NCBI GenBank assembly: GCA_050179875.1 | Contig: JBFXES010000091.1 | Coordinates: forward strand, 1 to 10,977 | Reading direction: 5' to 3' | DNA from: JALOAT01 sp050179875 | Lineage (GTDB): Bacteria > Pseudomonadota > Gammaproteobacteria > Thiohalomonadales > Thiohalomonadaceae | DNA: 10,977 nucleotides | In this document: positions 5,726 to 10,977 of the stretch, piece by piece | How positions within the stretch are numbered: position 1 is the stretch's first letter | How the letters are laid out: every line of letters starts with the position of its first letter | The notes under the pieces: model-generated | What the model was told of the DNA's origin: nothing | The model's input: only the letters and a program-made list of their open reading frames with translations | The model's database searches: none | Position numbers and translations under genes: made by a program

Positions 5726-6526
5726 TTGAGCACACTGAAGCTGCATGGGTTCAACAACCTCACCAAGACGCTGAGCTTCAACATCTACGACATCTGCTAC
5801 ACGCAGACCGAGGGGCAGCGCCGCCAGTACATCGAGTACATCGATGAGGAGTACAACGCCGAGCGCCTGACCCGGATCCTCACGGACGTGGCGAACATCA
5901 TCGGCGCCAACATCCTGAATGTGGCGCGCCAGGACTACGACCCCCAGGGGGCGAGCGTCACCATGCTCATCTCCGAGGAGCCGGTGGTCTCCCAGGAGCT
6001 GTCCAACTCGGAAGAGCCTGGCCCGCTGCCCGATGCGGTGGTGGCCCACCTGGACAAGAGCCACCTGACGGTGCACACGTACCCGGAGAGCCATCCCCAC
6101 AACGGGATCAGCACCTTCCGTGCGGACATCGACGTGTCCACCTGCGGCCGGATTTCACCGCTCAAGGCCTTGAATTACCTGATTCACAGCCTGGAATCGG
6201 ACATCGTCACCATGGATTACCGGGTGCGCGGCTTCACGCGCGACGTCCGGGGCACCAAGCTGTTCATCGATCACAAGATCAACTCCATCGAGAACTACCT
6301 CTCCAAGGACACCAAGGAGCGGTACCAGATGATCGACGTGAACGTGTATCAGGAAAACGTCTTCCACACGAAGATGATGCTGAAGGACTTCGACCTGGAT
6401 AACTACCTGTTCGGCGTGAAGGCCAAGGACCTGAGCCCGAGCGAGGAAAAGGCGATCCGTCAGCGGCTCCAGCACGAAATGCTGGAGATCTTCTACGGCC
6501 GCAACATCAACAAGCCGCCGCTCTGA
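5726..6526 (+). CDS. speD: S-adenosylmethionine decarboxylase proenzyme, E. coli type
   Basis: SpeD decarboxylates S-adenosylmethionine to supply the aminopropyl group for spermidine. The 266-residue protein matches E. coli SpeD from its first residues (LKLHGFNNLTK, SFNIYDICY) to the last (YGRNI). The proenzyme cuts itself between Lys111 and Ser112 in HLDKSHLTVHTYPESHP, making the pyruvoyl group on the alpha chain; the position is the same as in E. coli. FRADIDVSTCG and ISPLKALNYLIHSLESDIV carry conserved active-site residues. The start is TTG at 5726: the frame is open further left to 5675, but homology begins here and GGGGAG lies at 5710-5715. TTG starts are usually weak, which may set a low level. 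No speE (spermidine synthase) lies alongside. A strong terminator follows. Confidence 0.95.
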   Translation: MSTLKLHGFNNLTKTLSFNIYDICYTQTEGQRRQYIEYIDEEYNAERLTRILTDVANIIGANILNVARQDYDPQGASVTMLISEEPVVSQELSNSEEPGPLPDAVVAHLDKSHLTVHTYPESHPHNGISTFRADIDVSTCGRISPLKALNYLIHSLESDIVTMDYRVRGFTRDVRGTKLFIDHKINSIENYLSKDTKERYQMIDVNVYQENVFHTKMMLKDFDLDNYLFGVKAKDLSPSEEKAIRQRLQHEMLEIFYGRNINKPPL

Positions 6527-6545
6527 GCGGCGCGCGGGCGGAATG

Positions 6546-6575
6546 AAGAAGGGGGCCGACGGCCCCCTTTCTTTT
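6546..6575 (+). terminator. intrinsic terminator between convergent speD and coq7
   Basis: GGGGGCC (6551-6557) and GGCCCCC (6561-6567) form a perfect 7-bp GC stem around GAC, followed by TTTCTTTT (6568-6575). AAGAA precedes the stem, so a shorter T-containing tract also follows it on the minus strand. It should stop speD transcripts well and coq7 transcripts more weakly. Confidence 0.9.
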
Positions 6576-6589
6576 GTGCGTTCCGCGGC

Positions 6590-7237
6590 TCAGAGCCAGT
6601 AGGCGGTCTTGGTCATCACCTTGGAGCTGAGCTTCATGAGCAGCTTCACCGGCTCGGGGAACGACGCGCCGCCCGCCGCCTGGGCGATGTCGGCGTGGTG
6701 CATCTCGTCTTCCTTCATCTGTTCCAGGATCGCGCGCGTTTTCTGGTCCTGGGGCGGCAGCCGGGACAGGTGTTCGTCCAGGTGACGGCAGACCTGGTGC
6801 TCGGTCTCCACCACGAAACCCAGGCTCCACTTGTCGCCCGCCAGCCCGGCGGCGGCGCCGATGGCGAGGGAGCCGAAGTACCAGAAGGGATTGAGCCAGC
6901 TCACGTGCGTGCCCACCTCTTTGGCGCGGCGTTCACACCACTCCAGGTGATCGTTTTCCTCAAGCGCCGCCCGTTCCATCTTGCCGCGCACCTCCGGCAG
7001 CTTGGCCGTGAGCGCCTGGCCCTGGTAGAGACCCTGCGCCGAAACCTCGCCGGCATGATTGATGCGCATGAGGCGGCCTACCAGGTCGCGTTCCTCGTCC
7101 GACAGATGGGCTTCGGGATACCGATCGCCGGGGTTGGGGCGCTCCGTGAGCAAGGGCTGGCCGAGCACGGTGCGCAGGCCGATGTCCACGTTCATCAGGA
7201 CGTGATCGAGAAATGAGTAGCTTCTAGGTTCGTTCAT
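6590..7237 (-). CDS. coq7: Coq7 (UbiF-analogue) 5-demethoxyubiquinol hydroxylase, di-iron
   Basis: Coq7 adds the C5 hydroxyl of the quinone ring late in ubiquinone synthesis, at the inner face of the membrane. From ATG 7237 it has 215 residues, as in P. aeruginosa. The di-iron ligands of the ferritin-like bundle are visible: Glu64 in MRINHAGEVSAQ, Glu94 and His97 in EENDHLEW, Glu146 in VETEHQVC, and Glu178/His181 in KEDEMHH. Hydrophobic YFGSLAIGAAAGLAG suggests the membrane-facing surface. The frame is open far upstream, but only as the antisense-free overlap with glcF; homology begins at NEPRSYSFLDH. ATG 7243 is two codons earlier and cannot be excluded. Neither start has a clear Shine-Dalgarno sequence. 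It begins 11 bases after the glcF stop, so the two are probably co-transcribed. Confidence 0.93.
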   Translation of the reverse strand: MNEPRSYSFLDHVLMNVDIGLRTVLGQPLLTERPNPGDRYPEAHLSDEERDLVGRLMRINHAGEVSAQGLYQGQALTAKLPEVRGKMERAALEENDHLEWCERRAKEVGTHVSWLNPFWYFGSLAIGAAAGLAGDKWSLGFVVETEHQVCRHLDEHLSRLPPQDQKTRAILEQMKEDEMHHADIAQAAGGASFPEPVKLLMKLSSKVMTKTAYWL

Positions 7238-7248
7238 GCGCATAGAAA

Positions 7249-8487
7249 TTATGGAGAATCCGTCGCCAGGGCAAGCTGCCTCGCCAGCAGGCTGACGGGG
7301 TGCAGCACCTCGACAGCAAGGCCGCGCGCCTTCGCACCCGCGGCCAGGTGCAGGGCACAGCCCACGTTGGTGGTCACCAGGTAGCGGGCGCCGCTGGCGA
7401 CAAGGGCGTCCAGCTTCGGTTCGCGGAGCGCGTCGGCCAGGGCCGGGTCCTGCAGCATGTGCACCCCGGCGGCGCCGCAGCAGGTGCGGTTGTCCGGGAG
7501 CGTGGCGATGCGTACCTCGGGGATGCGGGCCAGCAATGCCGCCGAGACTCCGGGCCGGCGCAGGGCGTGGGCCTGACTGCAGGGTACGTGCACCGCGACG
7601 GTTTCCGGGAGCGGGGCGGGAACGGGCAGCGCGTCGAGGTCCTGACGCACGATGAAATCGGTGACTTCCCGCATCTTGCGTGAGAAGTCGGCGGCGCCCG
7701 GCGCATCCAGCCATTGCCCATACTCGGCCAGCATGGCGGTGCAGCCGCTCGCGACGCTGACAACCGCATCCAGGGCTTCCATGTCGAAAGCGGCCAGATT
7801 GCGCTGCGCCCGGCGTTCGAAGCCTGCGCGATCACCGCGGGCGTGGTGGAGTGCCCCGCAACAACCTTGCCCGCCCGGTATCACCACGGCAAAGCCGAGC
7901 AACGTGAGCACCTTTACGGCGGCGGACAGGGCTTCGCCGTCCACTGCCTCGCCGGTGCAGCCGAGAAAAAGGCCCACCCGGCCGCGCACGGTGCCGCTCG
8001 CCGTCGCCGTGGGGTGGTGGAAACGGTGGTGCGGGCGCGCCTGCGCCAGGGCGGACAGTCGCCGTGCCAGGGCCGATACGGGTCGGGCCAGCGCCGCGGC
8101 GGGCGAGGCGCCAAGCCGCACGGCAGCGCGCAGAAAGGCCGGGTTGGACACCGCGCCCAGGGCGGCGCGACCGGCGGCATCGAGCCCGCGCTGCGCGGCA
8201 AGCAGGCGGCGGGTCTCCCCCAGGATGCTGGCGTAACGTACCTCCGACGGACACATGGCCTCGCAGGCGCGGCAGGCCAGGCAGTGGTCGAGGTGGGCGG
8301 CGAGGTCGTCGTCAGCCTGCAACTGCCCGCGGGCGAGGGCCTGCGCCAGGGCGATGCGCCCGCGCGGCGATTCGGCCTCGCTGCCGGTGCGCTGGAAGGT
8401 GGGGCAATGGGGCAGGCACATGCCGCACATCACGCAGCGATCCGCATCGCGCAGCAGGGCTTCGGAGGAAGAGAGGGGAGCGTTCAC
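7249..8487 (-). CDS. glcF: GlcF-type iron-sulfur subunit of glycolate oxidase (CCG-domain protein)
   Basis: The 412-residue protein has the GlcF layout and length (E. coli GlcF is 407). Two [4Fe-4S] clusters are bound by Cys18/21/24/28 (CVMCGMCLPHCP) and Cys69/72/75/79 (CLACRACEAMCP). Two CCG domains follow: GCTGEAVD, GGQGCCG with Cys209-210 and Cys249; then VPCSQAH (Cys303), TCCGAAG with Cys336-337 and Cys377. In E. coli GlcF works with the flavoproteins GlcD and GlcE to oxidise glycolate and pass electrons to the quinone pool. No glcD or glcE is present here, so a different oxidoreductase partner is possible. The start is GTG at 8487, the only start giving the first cluster; no clear Shine-Dalgarno sequence precedes it. 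It diverges from the ferredoxin gene and runs into coq7. Confidence 0.87.
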   Translation of the reverse strand: MNAPLSSSEALLRDADRCVMCGMCLPHCPTFQRTGSEAESPRGRIALAQALARGQLQADDDLAAHLDHCLACRACEAMCPSEVRYASILGETRRLLAAQRGLDAAGRAALGAVSNPAFLRAAVRLGASPAAALARPVSALARRLSALAQARPHHRFHHPTATASGTVRGRVGLFLGCTGEAVDGEALSAAVKVLTLLGFAVVIPGGQGCCGALHHARGDRAGFERRAQRNLAAFDMEALDAVVSVASGCTAMLAEYGQWLDAPGAADFSRKMREVTDFIVRQDLDALPVPAPLPETVAVHVPCSQAHALRRPGVSAALLARIPEVRIATLPDNRTCCGAAGVHMLQDPALADALREPKLDALVASGARYLVTTNVGCALHLAAGAKARGLAVEVLHPVSLLARQLALATDSP

Positions 8488-8534
8488 AGACCGCGCAGGA
8501 TAGCAGGCGCGCGCGCGGGCTCAAAGCCGAGTGA

Positions 8535-8563
8535 GTGAGTCGGAAGTGCGCATCGCATATAAT
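8535..8563 (+). promoter_or_regulatory. candidate promoter of the ferredoxin-hydrolase-ABC operon
   Basis: A perfect -10 box TATAAT at 8558-8563 has a poor -35 match (GTGAGT, 8535-8540) 17 bases upstream. Transcription would begin near 8570, about 20 bases before the ferredoxin ATG at 8591. The position just ahead of a co-directional four-gene run supports it. Confidence 0.55.
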
Positions 8564-8590
8564 CGCGCTTTGCCCTCATGACGCCGCCTC

Positions 8591-8896
8591 ATGTCCTACT
8601 ACCGTTACCACGTCTTTTTCTGCACCAACCGCCGCGAGGAAGGCGGCTGCTGCGCCAGTTTCCACGCGCAGGAGATGCGCGATTACGCGAAGGAAAAAGT
8701 GAAGAAGCTCGGCCTTGCCGGGAAGGGCGGGGTGCGCGTCAACACGGCGGGCTGCATGGACCGCTGCGCCGAGGGCCCCGTGCTCGTGGTTTACCCGGAA
8801 GCGGTCTGGTACACCTACGTGGACAAGGACGACATCGACGAGATCATTTCGGAGCACCTGCAGCACGGCCGCGTGGTCGAACGCCTGCGACTCTGA
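8591..8896 (+). CDS. thioredoxin-like [2Fe-2S] ferredoxin
   Basis: A 101-residue protein of the thioredoxin-fold ferredoxin family (Aquifex Fd4 / Azotobacter FeSII type). The cluster cysteines are Cys11 (FFCTNRREEGGCC), Cys20 or Cys21, and Cys55 and Cys59 (TAGCMDRCAEGP), with the usual order and spacing. The PEAVWYTYV segment and the C-terminal DIDEIISEHL helix are also typical. These are small cytoplasmic electron carriers; the Azotobacter member shields nitrogenase, but most have no known partner. ATG 8591 gives the family N-terminus (YYRYHVFFC); no clear Shine-Dalgarno sequence is seen and the leader is short. The next gene begins 15 bases after its stop. Confidence 0.9.
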   Translation: MSYYRYHVFFCTNRREEGGCCASFHAQEMRDYAKEKVKKLGLAGKGGVRVNTAGCMDRCAEGPVLVVYPEAVWYTYVDKDDIDEIISEHLQHGRVVERLRL

Positions 8897-8911
8897 TCGG
8901 CCGAGGTATTC

Positions 8912-9637
8912 GTGGACGACTTCTACCTGCAGGAGCTGCGCCGACGCCATCGCTATGACGGCCTCGAAGAAGACATTTGCATTGGCGAGGAACTCCTCAT
9001 CCAGGGGCCCGCAGGCGCCATCGAGGTGCTGACCTCCGGCCCGGCACGCTTCGATCCCGGGCTCCCCATCGCCATCATCTGCCATCCCCATCCCCTGCAC
9101 GGCGGCAGCCTCAATAACAAGGTCGTCCACGTCATGGCTGAGTCGTTCAACGCCATGGGGCTCATGAGTGTCAGCTTCAATTTCCGCGGCGTGGGCCGCA
9201 GCCAGGGGCGTTTCGCCAACGGCGAGGGCGAGGTGCGCGATCTCCTTGCCGTGGTGGACTGGTTTCGCGGGCGCTATCCGGAGGCCGGCGTGTGGCTGGC
9301 GGGCTTTTCCTTCGGCGCCTACGTGGCCGCACGGGCGCACCGCATGGCCGGTGCGCAGCGCCTGCTCCTGGTGGCGCCGCCGGTGAGCCTGTTCGATTTC
9401 TCGCAGGTGGATGAGATCACCATTCCATGGATGGTGATCCAGGGCGGGCGCGACGAAGTCATCGAGCCGCAGGCGGTCGCGGCGTGGGTGCATGCCCAGC
9501 GCCTGCGGCCCGACTATCGCTGGATGGCCGACGCCGATCACTTCTTTCACGGCCGCATGAATCGCCTGCGCGAGACCATCACCGAGGCCTGGGAACCCGA
9601 GGTCGACCGCCTGCGCGAGGCGGCACAGGACGCCTGA
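8912..9637 (+). CDS. alpha/beta hydrolase, COG2945 type
   Basis: A 241-residue soluble alpha/beta hydrolase. The oxyanion region is CHPHPLHGGSLNNKVV (57-72), followed by FNFRGVGRSQG (89-99). The nucleophile elbow is GFSFG with Ser133, the acid Asp181 lies in IQGGRDEVI, and His210 in DADHFFHGR completes the triad. The family has no established substrate; esterase or peptidase activity is inferred only from the triad. The N-terminus carries about 40 residues before the core (DDFYLQELRRRHRYDG...) that are not part of the common motif set. The start is GTG 8912, with GAGGT 6-10 bases upstream. The stop TGA overlaps the ATG of the ABC gene by one base, so translation is probably coupled. Confidence 0.88.
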   Translation: MDDFYLQELRRRHRYDGLEEDICIGEELLIQGPAGAIEVLTSGPARFDPGLPIAIICHPHPLHGGSLNNKVVHVMAESFNAMGLMSVSFNFRGVGRSQGRFANGEGEVRDLLAVVDWFRGRYPEAGVWLAGFSFGAYVAARAHRMAGAQRLLLVAPPVSLFDFSQVDEITIPWMVIQGGRDEVIEPQAVAAWVHAQRLRPDYRWMADADHFFHGRMNRLRETITEAWEPEVDRLREAAQDA

Positions 9638-10551
9638 TGGTCACCGTCGTCGAGGCCCGCGGCCTGACCAAGCGCTACGGCGGCCTCACCGTCGTGGACG
9701 GCATCGATCTGGACGTGCGCGCCGGCGAGTGCTTCGGCCTGCTGGGGCCGAACGGTGCCGGCAAGACCACGACCCTGCGCATGATGCTGGGCATGACCCC
9801 GCCCGACGGCGGCAGCCTGCATGTGCTCGGCCATCCGATCCCGGCGCGGGCGCGCGAGATGCGCGCGCAGCTCGGCGTGGTGCCGCAGCAGGACAGCCTC
9901 GATCCGGATTTTTCCGTGCTCGAGAACCTGCGCACCTATGCGAGGTATTTCGGCCTGCGCGGACCCGAGGTGGAGGCCCGCATCCAGGAACTGCTTTCCT
10001 TCGCAAATCTTTCCCAGCGCGCAGGGGCGCGCATCGACGAACTGTCCGGTGGCATGAAGCGACGGCTGTCGCTTGCCCGCGCGCTGGTAAACAGTCCGCA
10101 ACTGGTGATTCTCGACGAGCCCACCACCGGTCTGGATCCCCAGGCGCGCCAGCTCATCTGGCAGCGCCTGCGCATGCTCATCGTCCAGAAGCGCACCCTG
10201 ATCCTCACCACGCACTACATGGACGAGGCGCAGCGCCTTTGCGATCGCATCGCCATCATGGACCACGGCCGCATCCTGGACGTGGACGCGCCGGCCGCAC
10301 TCATCCGGCGGCACATCGAACCCCATGTGGTGGAAGTCCACGGCCCCGAGGTGGATGCATGGCTGGCATCGGAGGGCAGGGCGCTTGCGGCCCGCTCCGA
10401 AAAGGTCGGCGAAACGCTGTTCTGCTATACCGATGACCACCGCGCCCTGATGGAGAGCCTGAGCCGTCATCCCGCGCTCCAATACCTGCATAGGCCGGCC
10501 AACCTGGAAGACGTGTTTCTCAAACTCACCGGACGGGACCTGCGCGAATGA
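9637..10551 (+). CDS. ABC exporter ATPase, NodI-like
   Basis: A 304-residue cytoplasmic ATPase that powers the permease encoded next. It shows Walker A GPNGAGKTT (37-45), the Q-loop VVPQQDSLD, signature LSGGMKRR (136-143), Walker B LVILDEP (156-162) and the H-loop His193 in LTTHYMDEA. Similarity to NodI runs the full length, including the C-terminal domain with VGETLFCYT and NLEDVFLKLTGRDL. NodI with NodJ exports lipochitooligosaccharide Nod factors in rhizobia, but NodI-like proteins occur widely in non-symbiotic proteobacteria with unknown cargo, so the Nod name should not be taken as function. ATG 9637 overlaps the hydrolase stop by one base; the frame is open further left only as an overlap. 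It shares ATGA with the permease gene. Confidence 0.93.
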   Translation: MVTVVEARGLTKRYGGLTVVDGIDLDVRAGECFGLLGPNGAGKTTTLRMMLGMTPPDGGSLHVLGHPIPARAREMRAQLGVVPQQDSLDPDFSVLENLRTYARYFGLRGPEVEARIQELLSFANLSQRAGARIDELSGGMKRRLSLARALVNSPQLVILDEPTTGLDPQARQLIWQRLRMLIVQKRTLILTTHYMDEAQRLCDRIAIMDHGRILDVDAPAALIRRHIEPHVVEVHGPEVDAWLASEGRALAARSEKVGETLFCYTDDHRALMESLSRHPALQYLHRPANLEDVFLKLTGRDLRE

Positions 10552-10977
10552 GCGCCCACTTTCCGCACGCCGGCTCGCTTGCGGCGGCCCTGTTCAGCCT
10601 GCGCTGGGTCGCCGTGTGGCGTCGCCATGCCCGCGTGTGGCGCAAGCTGGCTGGCCCGGCCCTGCTCGGCAACATCGGCGAACCACTCTTGTATCTGCTC
10701 GCCCTCGGTTACGGCCTCGGCGCGTTCGTGGGCGAGTTGCAGGGCATGGGCTACGTCACCTTCCTTGCGTCGGGGTTCGTTTGCGCCAGCGCCATGAATA
10801 CCGCCACCTTCGAGGGGCTGTATTCCGCCTACACCCGCATGGCGGTGCAGGAGACCTGGAACGCCATGCTCTATACGCCGCTCGCGCTGGAGGATGTGGT
10901 GATCGGCGAGGCCGCCTGGGCGGCGAGCAAGAGTCTGCTGAGCGCCACGGCCATTCTTCTGGTGGCGGCGGCGCTGG
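10548..10977 (+). CDS. ABC-2 type permease, NodJ-like (3' end missing)
   Basis: The first 143 residues are present and the frame is open to the right edge. The sequence resembles NodJ closely: RWVAVWRRHARVWRKLAGPALLGNIGEPLLYLLALGYGLGAFVG, then FLASGFVCASAMNTATFEGLYSAYTRM, then TWNAMLYTPLALEDVVIGEAAWAASKSLLS. Membrane segments are visible at about residues 36-60, 66-90 and from 125 onward; a full NodJ-type permease has six helices and ~260 residues, so roughly half is missing. It begins with a 4-base ATGA overlap with the ATPase gene, the usual sign of a coupled ABC pair. It would form the inner-membrane channel; the exported substrate is unknown. Confidence 0.92.
   Translation, partial: MSAHFPHAGSLAAALFSLRWVAVWRRHARVWRKLAGPALLGNIGEPLLYLLALGYGLGAFVGELQGMGYVTFLASGFVCASAMNTATFEGLYSAYTRMAVQETWNAMLYTPLALEDVVIGEAAWAASKSLLSATAILLVAAAL

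Noticed and set aside
7714..8538. Plus-strand frame opposite glcF
   Set aside because: Composition is typical of an antisense shadow, and both iron-sulfur motifs and CCG domains lie on the minus strand.
8576..9550. Minus-strand frame opposite the ferredoxin and hydrolase genes
   Set aside because: No domain, His/Ala-rich, overlaps two supported genes.
9637..10977. True Nod-factor export genes nodI and nodJ
   Set aside because: No nodulation genes, such as nodABC, are in view, and NodIJ-like exporters are common in non-symbiotic proteobacteria; kept as 'NodI/NodJ-like'.

Overview
The window is a gene-dense, GC-rich stretch from a proteobacterium, most likely a gammaproteobacterium. CRP (with a Vfr-like sequence), the YhfA-type OsmC protein, E. 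coli-type SpeD and Coq7 all resemble enterobacterial and pseudomonad proteins closely. The order trpG-trpD-trpC / crp(vfr) / osmC-like / speD / coq7 is, from memory, the order around PA0649-PA0655 of Pseudomonas aeruginosa. The species cannot be named from sequence alone.

Left part (1-4300, + strand): the 3' end of a GxxExxY-family gene (PD-(D/E)XK nuclease-like fold), then trpG, a Bcr/CflA-type MFS drug exporter, trpD and trpC. The three trp genes supply three steps of tryptophan synthesis: the glutaminase subunit of anthranilate synthase, anthranilate phosphoribosyltransferase and indole-3-glycerol-phosphate synthase. The transporter interrupts an otherwise standard trpGDC block. The GxxExxY tail, the trpG-MFS gap, the trpD-trpC gap and the trpC-crp gap each carry short purine/pyrimidine-asymmetric units of 7-9 nt in tandem. 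In three of the four these are folded into inverted repeats, one of them a perfect 19-bp stem. This is the least ordinary feature of the window.

Middle part (4300-7240): crp (- strand) and yhfA (+ strand) diverge from a 119-bp region with a candidate CRP operator overlapping the yhfA ribosome-binding site. speD follows, with a roughly 240-bp leader containing a candidate promoter, a C8 run and a strong hairpin, and it starts at TTG. A strong hairpin terminator separates speD from the convergent coq7.

Right part (7240-10977): a GlcF-type iron-sulfur protein reads leftward into coq7, 11 bp away. Diverging from glcF is a tightly packed + strand operon: a thioredoxin-like [2Fe-2S] ferredoxin, an alpha/beta hydrolase of the COG2945 type, and a NodI/NodJ-like ABC exporter whose permease runs off the right edge.

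Most of the window is conserved core metabolism. No CRISPR array, RNA gene, insertion sequence or prophage gene was seen.
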